Of a DNA stretch of 64,000 bases, positions 1 to 7,448 are shown piece by piece. Below the pieces are notes generated by a model. That model was not told where the DNA came from. It made no database searches and saw nothing but the letters and a program-made list of their open reading frames with translations. This DNA is from Cyanobacteria bacterium SZAS LIN-3 (lineage in GTDB: Bacteria > Cyanobacteriota > Vampirovibrionia > Obscuribacterales > Obscuribacteraceae). Within the stretch, counting starts at the first letter, position 1, and each line of letters begins with the position of its first letter. The translations under genes and the position numbers were made by a program. The stretch is taken from NCBI GenBank assembly GCA_018266215.1, contig JAFEAV010000003.1, positions 108,025 through 172,024 of the forward strand. Direction: 5' to 3'.

Positions 1-20
1 AATTGACTGTAAGGGTAAAT

Positions 21-278
21 ATGCTCGCGAACCTTGAGGCTCTCCTTAACATCGGAGCCAGTTCGGTCGAGGTGATTGCGATTGTGGTCGGCGTAATTCT
101 CTTTGTCGTCGGGCTGCGCACCGCTGATTCCGCTTCATTTGCGACTTCGGATGAGCTGATGCGGCGTGCCAGATTCAAACGACAGTTTGGATTTTTTCTG
201 GTCAAGTTCGGATTGTTTTTTCCCTTTGGCGTAAATTGGCTGGTAGCCTGGGCCCGCGATGCAGGCCTTTTCAGTTGA
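21..278 (+). CDS. Small membrane protein, unknown
   Basis: 85 residues from an ATG preceded by AAGGG five bases upstream; a TTG six codons earlier is also open, so a longer form reaching the window edge cannot be excluded. One clear hydrophobic segment (about residues 16-34, VEVIAIVVGVILFVVGL) is followed by a basic patch and a second aromatic hydrophobic stretch near residues 62-78, suggesting a two-helix inner-membrane protein. The stop is one base before the most likely start of the next membrane-protein gene, so the two are probably co-translated. I do not recognise the family. Confidence 0.55.
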   Translation: MLANLEALLNIGASSVEVIAIVVGVILFVVGLRTADSASFATSDELMRRARFKRQFGFFLVKFGLFFPFGVNWLVAWARDAGLFS

Positions 279-279
279 T

Positions 280-1374
280 ATGGCAAGAGAGCCGGAGCGC
301 TGGTTTGTGTCACCGCTGGTTGATGTCTTGTTTGTCTGCGGCGGAGCGGTTTTTTTGCTTGCCGCAGGTTATTCTTTTTGCCTGACTCAATCTGCGGGAT
401 CGCATCAGCTCGGCTACCTGTCGGCGGTTGCGGTCGCCTCGGTCTTGATTTTTGGTGAAACTCACACTGTTGCCACCATGGTTGGGCCGGCTCGGGACAG
501 TGTCTGGGGGCAACGCCACCGCGCAGCCGGCTTTGCCGCTGCTGCCGTCTCAATGCTCCTGGTCTTGGTGTTGCTCGCCCTGCCGACGCTGGCACCACTG
601 GCGGTGCGCCTCTATTTGCTTGCCGTTTCCTGGCATTTCACCAGACAGGTCTATGGTGTGATCCTGCTCTACTGCCGCAAGGCCGACTATCATCCGGGTG
701 CCGCCAGAAGGCGCCTCTGGTGTCTGCTCTTTCATTTGACTGCATTAAACTGGATGCTGGTGCAACTGAGTAACTATTTCAATATTCGATCTGAAGTCCT
801 CTTTTTGCAGAATTTGACGCCCTTGCATATTTTGCCTGTCGCTGCAGTTGACTTCTGCAGCGCTTTTGTCATTGCGCTGCTGCTCGTGACCTTTGCCGAT
901 GCGGCTTTGCTGACCATGTTCCGGCGGGCTCGGCCGCCATTTGCGGCGATGCTGACTTTGCTGGCTGTTTGTTTATTCTTCCTGCCGGTGGGGCCCTCTC
1001 GCTGGTTTCAAGGGCCCATCTGGTTGTACGCGCCCGCACTCTTCCACGGCAGTCAGTATCTCTGTGTAATGGGCTGGAGATTGGCCGCGGGCGCCCGGTC
1101 CGGTGAGCAGGTTGGGCTCCTGGCTGGATCATATTTGCGGTGCTTTGTCCTGGCTTTGTTGCTTTTCCTGGCCCTGCCCTGGCTGCTGCACGCTCTTATG
1201 CCTGCGGTCGCCTATGCCACTGCCCTGGTTGCGGTCTTTGTCTCGGCTCAGCTCTATCACATGGTCATGGACTCAGTGATCTGGAAAGGCGAAAAGAAGA
1301 CGGCCGCGACAAGCGGCGGACTAAAGCTGCGAGTTGGGCACGCTGGTGGCGCTGTCATGGACCTCGCCGTATGA
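280..1374 (+). CDS. Polytopic membrane protein with conserved His/Asp motifs, function unknown
   Basis: About 364 residues with roughly nine hydrophobic helices. The ATG at 280 (MAREPERW) lies one base after the previous stop and is preferred; an in-frame ATG at 259 would overlap the upstream gene. Polar residues recur inside or beside helices: GETHT near residue 63, SWHFTRQ near 117, FHGSQY near 257 and YHMVMDSVIWK near 329. A His/Asp-x-x-Ile-Trp ending of this kind occurs in bacterial membrane proteins of unknown function and loosely recalls Brp/Blh-type carotenoid cleavage proteins, but I cannot assign that activity. The last 54 bases overlap the convergent LysM gene. Confidence 0.65.
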   Translation: MAREPERWFVSPLVDVLFVCGGAVFLLAAGYSFCLTQSAGSHQLGYLSAVAVASVLIFGETHTVATMVGPARDSVWGQRHRAAGFAAAAVSMLLVLVLLALPTLAPLAVRLYLLAVSWHFTRQVYGVILLYCRKADYHPGAARRRLWCLLFHLTALNWMLVQLSNYFNIRSEVLFLQNLTPLHILPVAAVDFCSAFVIALLLVTFADAALLTMFRRARPPFAAMLTLLAVCLFFLPVGPSRWFQGPIWLYAPALFHGSQYLCVMGWRLAAGARSGEQVGLLAGSYLRCFVLALLLFLALPWLLHALMPAVAYATALVAVFVSAQLYHMVMDSVIWKGEKKTAATSGGLKLRVGHAGGAVMDLAV

Positions 1375-3039
1375 CTGAATGCTGGACAGTGACTGTGGTT
1401 TAGCTTGAAGCTCGGCACCGCTGCCGGCCTGTGGTGCGGCAGTCGGATGTGTGGCCGCTGCATGATGCGCTACCGTGTGACCGTTGTGCGCGGTCATGTG
1501 GTGTGCGGCACCGTGATGCAGACTGTGGCCTCCGTTGTGGGCCAGGCTGTGGCCGACATCGTGACCGGCTGCGGTGTGGCCACCGGCATCAAGCTGGAGG
1601 TGCTGACCGGGATGAATCAAATCGGGATTACTGCCCACAACGTCATGGTTGTGCTGGTACAGCTCATGCCAGTTTTGACCTCCACCAAGGTGGTCCTTGG
1701 AGATGTCCCAGAGATTGTCACCGGCTTTGACTGTGTAGTCGGTCTGGCCCATCGAGGCGTCGGCAATTGAGTCGCCGCCGGGTAATTGCAATTCGGTGCC
1801 CGGCATGATCAGACGCGGATTGTCGCCGAGGACCGATTTATTGAGGTCGTAAATCTCTTCCCAGCGAGTGCCGTCACCCAGGTGCGATCGTGCGATATCC
1901 CAGAGATTATCCCCTTTGTGCACTGTATAGGTTGTGTGTTGTGGAGCTTCGGTTTGGGCCTCGGCTACGCGATCACCTGCCTGAGCGCCCTGTCCGTCGG
2001 CAGTGTTGAATTGACCTTCGCCGCCGGCTCCGGCACCGCTGGTAGTGGCGGCGCCGTCTCCCATCAGGTGACTGCGAGCTGAGCCTGAATGCAGCGCCTC
2101 CCTCTGCCAGTCTACTGTTGACTGGACGGTTGTCGGTGCGGGCATGGGCTGAGGCGTGGTGCTGAAATTGCCTGTGGTTGCGCCAAAGCCCTGATTGGGC
2201 TCCATGGCCAGGTAATTGTTATTGTCAAAATTGAGTCCCTGAGCGCCGGGGCCCATTTCAAATATAGGATGCGAGGGACCACCGCCTACTTCCAGTCGCG
2301 GGGCCGAGGCAAAAGAGTCGGTCAGGTCAGGAGAGCCGTCCCCGAGCAGATGGCTGCGCAGGTCGCCGCCGGACGGTGAGAAATCTCCGCCTCCACTTAT
2401 ATGGTCGAAGATGGGGGCGTCGGTCGGCAGCAGGCTGAGATCGGCTGCAGCGCCATCGGCGCCGCCTTCCAGGGCCTCACCCAGGGACGAACCCAGGGCT
2501 TCTCCGGCGTCACCGGCATGTTCAAAGAGACCGCCCAGGTCAAAACTCTGAATACCTTCGGCCAGATTGCCCAGCATTTCCTGGGCCGGAGCGAAGAAGG
2601 CTCCCAGGGCCTCAAAAAACGAACTGGCCAGACCGATGTGGCCTGGCATTTTCATAATCATATTAATGAGAGGGGAAAGTTGTTCAGCGCCGGGCATGAC
2701 ACCGGGTGCACCGCTGAGGGCTGCCATTTCGCCGCCCGGAGGCATTGCCACTGCCTGTATGCCGTGCGTTTCCAGTCCGGTCATGGGGGGCACGCCGTAG
2801 TGCGGAGCCGGTGCCATGGCTCCCAGCTCGATGCCGTGTGGACCTACGTTTCCTACGGTCGGTAAAAATTGTTCGGCGCCGGTCGGCTTGAAAAATTGAT
2901 TGGCGCTGGCTATGTCCGAAGGGTTACTGAGTTGGGCTTGAATGCTGGACGAGACATGGTCTGCCGGCGCACGGAAAGACTCTACATTATGCAGAGCGTC
3001 TGGGTTACCTTCTGCCGCTAGGGGTCTGTCGATTGGCAT
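1321..3039 (-). CDS. Protein with two LysM domains and a His-rich C-terminus
   Basis: 572 residues without an N-terminal signal peptide. Residues 1-365 are low-complexity, rich in Gly, Ala, Pro and Met. Two LysM repeats follow at about 370-420 (YTVHKGDNLWDIA) and 434-483 (YTVKAGDNLWDIS). Each carries an insert around DG-RWEEIY or GG-NWHELY, like the long LysM variants of phage baseplate and bacterial scaffold proteins. Residues about 487-533 contain many histidines (HSLHHGAAHHMTAHNG), suggesting metal binding. LysM domains normally bind peptidoglycan, but without a signal sequence export is uncertain. The C-terminus overlaps the opposing membrane-protein gene. A near-consensus promoter lies 43-70 bases upstream. 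Confidence 0.8.
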   Translation of the reverse strand: MPIDRPLAAEGNPDALHNVESFRAPADHVSSSIQAQLSNPSDIASANQFFKPTGAEQFLPTVGNVGPHGIELGAMAPAPHYGVPPMTGLETHGIQAVAMPPGGEMAALSGAPGVMPGAEQLSPLINMIMKMPGHIGLASSFFEALGAFFAPAQEMLGNLAEGIQSFDLGGLFEHAGDAGEALGSSLGEALEGGADGAAADLSLLPTDAPIFDHISGGGDFSPSGGDLRSHLLGDGSPDLTDSFASAPRLEVGGGPSHPIFEMGPGAQGLNFDNNNYLAMEPNQGFGATTGNFSTTPQPMPAPTTVQSTVDWQREALHSGSARSHLMGDGAATTSGAGAGGEGQFNTADGQGAQAGDRVAEAQTEAPQHTTYTVHKGDNLWDIARSHLGDGTRWEEIYDLNKSVLGDNPRLIMPGTELQLPGGDSIADASMGQTDYTVKAGDNLWDISKDHLGGGQNWHELYQHNHDVVGSNPDLIHPGQHLQLDAGGHTAAGHDVGHSLAHNGGHSLHHGAAHHMTAHNGHTVAHHAAATHPTAAPQAGSGAELQAKPQSLSSIQSYGEVHDSATSVPNSQL

Positions 3040-3081
3040 TTAGTATTTAGTAAGAGGGCGAAAATAAATGGGGTTTCACAT

Positions 3082-3109
3082 TATTTAGCGAAAAGGACCT
3101 AATTGTCAA
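3082..3109 (-). promoter_or_regulatory. Sigma70-like promoter for the LysM gene, within a dyad
   Basis: On the minus strand a perfect TTGACA (3104-3109) is separated by 16 bases from TAAATA (3082-3087), giving a leader of about 35 bases before the ATG at 3039. The -35 box is in the loop of an inverted repeat, AAAAG(G)ACCT (3091-3100) and AGGTCTTTT (3111-3119), which could be an operator. Seen in sequence; promoter activity is inferred. Confidence 0.45.
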
Positions 3110-3137
3110 GAGGTCTTTTGTAAGATTTTGTGCCCGC

Positions 3138-3162
3138 AAAGCCCCAATTGTTGGGCTTTTTT
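3138..3162 (+). terminator. Terminator-like hairpin ahead of the 3194 gene
   Basis: AAAGCCC(C)AA and TTGGGCTTT pair around a TTG loop with one bulged C, and six T residues (3157-3162) follow: the form of an intrinsic terminator read on the plus strand. No plus-strand gene ends nearby, so if real it would act as an attenuator in the leader of the gene starting at 3194 or end a short leader RNA. Confidence 0.45.
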
Positions 3163-3176
3163 AAACTGCAGTCCAA

Positions 3177-3192
3177 GTGGGAGCAACCCCAC
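3177..3192 (+). promoter_or_regulatory. Small hairpin covering the ribosome binding site
   Basis: GTGGG (3177-3181) can pair with CCCAC (3188-3192). The presumed Shine-Dalgarno GGGAG (3179-3183) is largely in the stem, directly before the ATG at 3194. Short, so the structure is only suggestive. Confidence 0.3.
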
Positions 3193-3193
3193 C

Positions 3194-3748
3194 ATGAATA
3201 TTGCAAAGGGATCGGATTTGATCACAATTGAGATCTACTCTTGGATCCATAGGCGAATGGCTAATGAGGCTCCCTTGATCATGAAATCTAAAAGACTGTC
3301 AGTCGATATCGGCGTTTTTACCCGGGACGCAGAACCCGTGGATGTTTGGAATCCGGCACCGGCGTCTAAGCGCAATACCGCAGACATGCTTGCAGAATAT
3401 TCTGCCGGTGTTTTGATCAAGGGTTATCGCGCTTACCTGCGTGGAGATTACGTCGACAGCAGGCGTTTTGAGCAGTTTATTGAGCGTGGCCGCGATAAAA
3501 AAGAAATCCTCTGTCAGCAGTCGGATGACGCGGCCCAGGACTACAGTCAGAAAGTATCACGCTTGCGCCGCATGGAGAGCCGCTATCAGTGGGCTCTGAC
3601 CATTCGTGAAAACGTCTCGCATTTTATTCTCAATGTGACCGGTCTGAAAGGCAATTGCCGTTTGCGCAAAGTACCGGTGCGTCCGCATCCTAGAAGTTCG
3701 CGTCATGCGGCTCAGGGCGCCAGGCAGCATGCCGGCGTCGGCGCTTGA
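3194..3748 (+). CDS. Basic hypothetical protein
   Basis: 184 residues from the ATG at 3194, chosen because GGGAG lies ten bases upstream; later in-frame ATGs at 3257 and 3281 are possible and an upstream TTG at 3128 would run through a hairpin. The middle (about residues 75-140) is helical and charged (YLRGDYVDSRRFEQFIERGRD), and the C-terminus is strongly basic (RKVPVRPHPRSSRHAAQGAR), which suits nucleic-acid contact. No signal peptide or known domain is visible. The gene stands alone between two minus-strand units, behind a hairpin-rich leader. Function unknown. Confidence 0.5.
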   Translation: MNIAKGSDLITIEIYSWIHRRMANEAPLIMKSKRLSVDIGVFTRDAEPVDVWNPAPASKRNTADMLAEYSAGVLIKGYRAYLRGDYVDSRRFEQFIERGRDKKEILCQQSDDAAQDYSQKVSRLRRMESRYQWALTIRENVSHFILNVTGLKGNCRLRKVPVRPHPRSSRHAAQGARQHAGVGA

Positions 3749-3773
3749 GGCAATCGACAAATATTCTCTCTGG

Positions 3774-4763
3774 TTAAAATGCCAGGTTGAATGCTTTCCA
3801 CATACTGCTCTGGTTGTATGTCGTAGACGGCAACCAGGGAGCCGGTGAAAATGTGCCGCCGCCGGTGGTGAAGTTGGATTGGCTGTTTCCCTGCGGCAGG
3901 GGCGCTCCGGTGACCGGATCGTTGCTGAGGAAGGTGGCGGAATTACTGGTGGTCATGTAACCCAGCGAATACGGTGCATAGCCGGGATAGAGCGGGTTGG
4001 CGAAGTAGGGGCTGCCCGAGTATGGATTGCCAAAATATGGATTGCCATAGTATGGGTTGCCGAAAGTGTTGTATCCGTAAGGCGAGTAGTAGCCTGAGTT
4101 AGCAGCGAGCGCACCGGCAGCCGCGCCCACGGCTGCGCCCAGAATACCGCGCCAGCCGCCTTGATAGCCGTAGCCCGGGTAGCCGTATGCGGGATATCCA
4201 TAACCTGGATAACCATATCCGGGATAACCATATCCGGGATAGCCAAATCCGTAGCCTGGATAACCATATCCGGGATAGCCGTAGCCCGGGTAGCCGAAGA
4301 GCGGAGCACCGTAGCCTGGATAGCCGTAGCCGTAGGGATAGGCATTGGGCACGAGGTAGGGCATCGTGGTTGAAGTTTCTACCTTATTGTAGAAAGGTTT
4401 GACTCCACTCTGCGCCCAGGGTGCGTCCGGCGCGTCCTTGGTCGGCACGATATTGCCGTGCGGATCTACCGATACGCCGACCCGGCTGAGGTCGATGGGT
4501 ATTGGTTTGGGCTTTGGTTTTGGCTTGTCCGGCACGACTTCTTCCATGAAAGTGTCGCCGTTGGAACCCGAAAGACTCTGCCCCTGCACCTGCCCGTTGT
4601 CCGGCAGGTAGCCGGCGCCGGTGCCGAATCCCTGGTCCGGATCATATTTTGGTCTGGATGCGTTTTGCGCCGTCGCCGGGTTGTTTCCCAGAAGAAGGGC
4701 TATGGCCGCGCACAAGAGGCCGCCGCGATACAAGGAAGGAATGAAGCGTCGATTTCTATTCAT
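3774..4763 (-). CDS. Secreted Gly/Tyr/Pro-repeat protein with glycine zipper
   Basis: 329 residues. An N-terminal signal peptide (hydrophobic core LLCAAIALLLG, cut probably after ATAQ) is followed by a proline/lysine stretch (PDKPKPKPKPIPI, about 79-90), then tandem GYPGYG-type repeats at residues 142-200, a small-residue helix GILGAAVGAAAGALAAN (206-222) resembling a glycine zipper, and a Tyr/Asn/Gly-rich tail. Such composition is typical of disordered surface or matrix proteins. Its start is one base past the stop of the upstream TPR/Gln-rich gene, so the two are translationally coupled and probably act together at the envelope. No enzymatic domain is visible. Confidence 0.8.
   Translation of the reverse strand: MNRNRRFIPSLYRGGLLCAAIALLLGNNPATAQNASRPKYDPDQGFGTGAGYLPDNGQVQGQSLSGSNGDTFMEEVVPDKPKPKPKPIPIDLSRVGVSVDPHGNIVPTKDAPDAPWAQSGVKPFYNKVETSTTMPYLVPNAYPYGYGYPGYGAPLFGYPGYGYPGYGYPGYGFGYPGYGYPGYGYPGYGYPAYGYPGYGYQGGWRGILGAAVGAAAGALAANSGYYSPYGYNTFGNPYYGNPYFGNPYSGSPYFANPLYPGYAPYSLGYMTTSNSATFLSNDPVTGAPLPQGNSQSNFTTGGGTFSPAPWLPSTTYNQSSMWKAFNLAF
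4164..4340 (-). repeat. Imperfect tandem repeat encoding GYPGYG units
   Basis: A degenerate array of roughly 12-18-base units (variants of GGTTATCCAGGCTAC on the coding strand) encodes residues 142-200 of the secreted protein. Units vary mainly at third codon positions, which suggests selection on the peptide rather than a recent DNA expansion. Confidence 0.75.
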
Positions 4764-4764
4764 C

Positions 4765-5916
4765 TCAATTTGTTTGTTGTTGTGGATACTGCTGAGGATC
4801 TTGTTGTTGATAAGGCTGTTGATATTGTGGTGGGTATTGCTGTTGCAGTTGTTGCTGATATTGCGGCTGGGCCTGCTGTTGATATTGCTGCGGCATTTGC
4901 TGCTGGTTTTCGTAATACATCGATTGTCCCTGCGCCGCCGGCAGTGGGATCACCGCTCCCTGGTTTTGTGGATTGCCGTTATTCCAAACCGGGGCGATAC
5001 CATATCCGGTATCGCCCGTCGGCTGCGTCGGAGCGGCAGGGCTGGCTATGATTGTCTGTCCAAGTCCTGGAGCTGAGCCGTCGTTGAAGAGGTCCTTTAC
5101 CTGTGAGACCAGGCCGAGCACAGGCAAATAGATCATGTTGGGAATTGGTGTTTTGACGGATTGCGAGATGCCCATTTTTTGAGCGGTCACGATCGCTATG
5201 GGGCGCTGTGTCTCGTCCTTCTTGATGCATGAATTGATTATATTGACCCAGACAGTGGCATGTACTTTTACACCGACGATATTGCTCAGTGTGATTTCGC
5301 CGTTGTCGCCCTGCTGCAAATCAAAAGATGTCTTTTTGCTGACGCCGACTTCGGTCACTCCTCGATTGCCGATTTGTTTAATCACGTCGTCTGCCAGTAA
5401 AATGCAGACATGATGACCTGTATCCGTGCGGGCAACGCTGACTTTGCTGGGGCGGAAATCGCCCAGAGCCGCCATCGCAAAGGGAGCTAAGGGGCCGAGG
5501 CCGCCGAGGTTGTTCAGATCGACCAGTCGATAGTTGACTTGCAGATCGCGCTGGTCTCTTTCCAGATCCGGATCGCTGCTGCCCAGGCTGGCCATAGTGT
5601 TCCTGGCCTGGCTGAACAATTCATCAGCCTGGTCATAGTTTTTCTCTGCCAGGGCGCATTCACCGAGATGCCTCTGGGTGGCCTCCAGCTGCTCGGTCAA
5701 TTCTTTTTTCTCGTCGCTGCGGGCGATGGCGTTGTTAAGTTTGTCCAGCAACCGCAGCCATTGACTTTCGGCTTTGCGGTAGTCCTGGGCGGCAAAGGCT
5801 TCGGCAGCGCTCTGGTCCAGGCGCCTGATTGAACTGTCGGAGGCGCTAACAGGGGCGCAAGCAAGGCATGTTGCGACAAGGCTGAGCGACAGGGCCAGAA
5901 CTCTGGGGCTTTTCAT
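4765..5916 (-). CDS. Exported TPR-like protein with Gln-rich tail
   Basis: 383 residues. The signal peptide (LALSLSLVATCLACAPVSA) contains two cysteines but no canonical lipobox. Residues about 28-125 are helical with TPR-like periodicity (AAEAFAAQDYRKAESQWLRL). A globular middle (about 150-290) is not recognised. The last 75 residues are Pro/Gln/Tyr-rich (QQQMPQQYQQQAQPQYQQ) and probably disordered. First gene of a two-gene unit with the GYP-repeat protein; the stop and next start are one base apart. A 9-bp inverted repeat lies 45-70 bases upstream, between this gene and the divergent transporter. Confidence 0.75.
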   Translation of the reverse strand: MKSPRVLALSLSLVATCLACAPVSASDSSIRRLDQSAAEAFAAQDYRKAESQWLRLLDKLNNAIARSDEKKELTEQLEATQRHLGECALAEKNYDQADELFSQARNTMASLGSSDPDLERDQRDLQVNYRLVDLNNLGGLGPLAPFAMAALGDFRPSKVSVARTDTGHHVCILLADDVIKQIGNRGVTEVGVSKKTSFDLQQGDNGEITLSNIVGVKVHATVWVNIINSCIKKDETQRPIAIVTAQKMGISQSVKTPIPNMIYLPVLGLVSQVKDLFNDGSAPGLGQTIIASPAAPTQPTGDTGYGIAPVWNNGNPQNQGAVIPLPAAQGQSMYYENQQQMPQQYQQQAQPQYQQQLQQQYPPQYQQPYQQQDPQQYPQQQTN

Positions 5917-5961
5917 CTTGGTTGGGTTTGCCTCGACTGCATGTCCTCTCTAAATGTTAGC

Positions 5962-5985
5962 TTACCTCATGCGACAATGAGGTAA
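5962..5985. promoter_or_regulatory. Perfect 9-bp inverted repeat between divergent genes
   Basis: TTACCTCAT (5962-5970) and ATGAGGTAA (5977-5985) are exact inverted copies separated by GCGACA. The 107-base region separates the exported TPR protein (minus) from the MFS transporter (plus), so this is a good candidate for a dimeric-repressor operator. A possible minus-strand promoter, TTGTCG-17-TTTAGA, overlaps it. Confidence 0.45.
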
Positions 5986-6023
5986 CGTTTGCCGCCGACC
6001 CCGGGTGTTTTCTGACTTCTCAA

Positions 6024-7364
6024 GTGCCACAGCCCGCTAAGCCCCAGGAGTCGAGCCAGTCGCTCAAGGCCGTGCTTTTCCAGAAGCCGGTGCTGGCCTG
6101 GGCCATGTTTGACTTCGCCAACTCCAGTTACACCACCGTTGTAACGACCGCAATTTTCAATGCCTACTTCGTCAAGACGATCTGCCAGCATCTTTCTCTG
6201 CCGCAAGCTACTTTTTCGCTCACCCTGACCTACGGTATTGCCAATTTTCTCGTTGTCGCCACCGCTCCCGTTGTCGGCGCCATTGCCGATGCCTACGTCA
6301 TTAAGAAGCGCTTCCTTGCCGGGGCTACAATTACCTGCGTCATTTGCACGGCCTTGTTGGCCACTGCCCATGTCGATACAGTCGCCCTGGCCATGGGGCT
6401 TCTGGTTTGTTCGAGCTTCGCGTTCGGCACCAGTGAAAACATGATTGCCGCATTTTTGCCCGAGATTGCACCTCCCGATAAGATGGGGCGGATATCCGCT
6501 TTTGGCTGGACTGTGGGCTATCTGGGCGGCCTCAGCTGCCTTGCCGTTTGTCTGGCGTATGTCTCCATGGCTCAGAAGCAGGGGCAGACCGCGGTGCAGT
6601 TTGTCCCGGTGACTATGCTGTTTGTGGCCTGTACTTTTGCTCTGGCCAGCTTGCCCGCATTTTTCTGGCTTAAAGAAAAGAGCGCACCTTCGGCGGACCT
6701 TGTTGCTGCCGGACCGGTAAAGATGGCAAACCAGGCCTTTCGCCATGTCTGGGAAACTATTCGTGCTGCCCGCGAATACCGGGATCTGTTTACCTTTTAT
6801 GGTTCGCTTTTTGCTTACACCTGTGGCACCACCACGGTAGTGTTGCTTGCTACGGTTTACGCCGAGCAGGTCATGGGTTTCAAAACCAATGACTCAATTG
6901 CACTGATTATGCTGGTTAACGTGGCTGCGGCTACCGGCGCTTTCACCTTTGGTTTTATCCAGGACAAAATAGGATCGGTCCGGGGACTGGCATTGAGTCT
7001 GGTACTGTGGGTGGTAGCAATTATTCTCGCTTATCTGGCCCATGATAGGACGCTCTTCTGGATTGCATCCACGCTCATGGGCATATCCATGGGTGGCAGC
7101 GCTTCCGCCGCCCGGGCCCTGGTTGGCCAGCTCTCACCGACCAAGCGAGCAGCGGAATTTTTTGGCCTCTGGGGTCAGACCAGTAAACTTGCGGCTATTG
7201 TCGGGCCGATGAGTTATAGCCTGGTGACTTATCTGTCGGGTGGTGATTATCGCAAGGCAATTCTGTCCACGCTTTGTTTTTTCATCGCCGGGCTGGTCAT
7301 TCTCTTTCGCGTCAATGAGAAGCGCGGTCGCGCCAATGCTCAGGCCGCCAATGATCTGGCTTAG
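6024..7364 (+). CDS. UMF1/Atg22-type MFS transporter
   Basis: 446 residues with about twelve transmembrane helices. The N-terminal signature WAMFDFANSSYTTVVTTAIF (residues about 27-46) is characteristic of the UMF1 (vacuole effluxer Atg22-like) branch of the major facilitator superfamily, whose characterised members export amino acids or are of unknown substrate. The central cytoplasmic loop is at about 215-245 and the second half carries another MFS-like loop (FIQDKIGSVRGLAL). Start: GTG at 6024 is used although it lacks a clear Shine-Dalgarno; a GTG at 6072 is an alternative. Substrate not predictable from sequence. Confidence 0.85.
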   Translation: MPQPAKPQESSQSLKAVLFQKPVLAWAMFDFANSSYTTVVTTAIFNAYFVKTICQHLSLPQATFSLTLTYGIANFLVVATAPVVGAIADAYVIKKRFLAGATITCVICTALLATAHVDTVALAMGLLVCSSFAFGTSENMIAAFLPEIAPPDKMGRISAFGWTVGYLGGLSCLAVCLAYVSMAQKQGQTAVQFVPVTMLFVACTFALASLPAFFWLKEKSAPSADLVAAGPVKMANQAFRHVWETIRAAREYRDLFTFYGSLFAYTCGTTTVVLLATVYAEQVMGFKTNDSIALIMLVNVAAATGAFTFGFIQDKIGSVRGLALSLVLWVVAIILAYLAHDRTLFWIASTLMGISMGGSASAARALVGQLSPTKRAAEFFGLWGQTSKLAAIVGPMSYSLVTYLSGGDYRKAILSTLCFFIAGLVILFRVNEKRGRANAQAANDLA

Positions 7365-7392
7365 TCGTCGATTCTCTTTGCAACGCATGCAA

Positions 7393-7421
7393 TTGTCATC
7401 TTCTTGCGCGCCGTCTATACT
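7393..7421 (+). promoter_or_regulatory. Sigma70-like promoter
   Basis: TTGTCA (7393-7398) and TATACT (7416-7421) are separated by exactly 17 bases. This predicts a start site near 7428 and a leader of about 20 bases to the ATG at 7449, which supports that start over an upstream in-frame TTG at 7404. Confidence 0.55.
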
Positions 7422-7448
7422 TATTTCTTTCAAAATGGACCTTATTGG

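Noticed and set aside
4164..4340. Repeat array considered as CRISPR
   Set aside because: Units are short, degenerate and in phase with codons for GYPGYG; there are no unique spacers or cas genes.
4458..5076. Two plus-strand frames with hydrophobic stretches (Leu/Ile/Val-rich)
   Set aside because: They are complements of the Gln-rich repeat codons of the minus-strand gene; the apparent membrane helices are an artefact of CAG/CAA runs read backwards.
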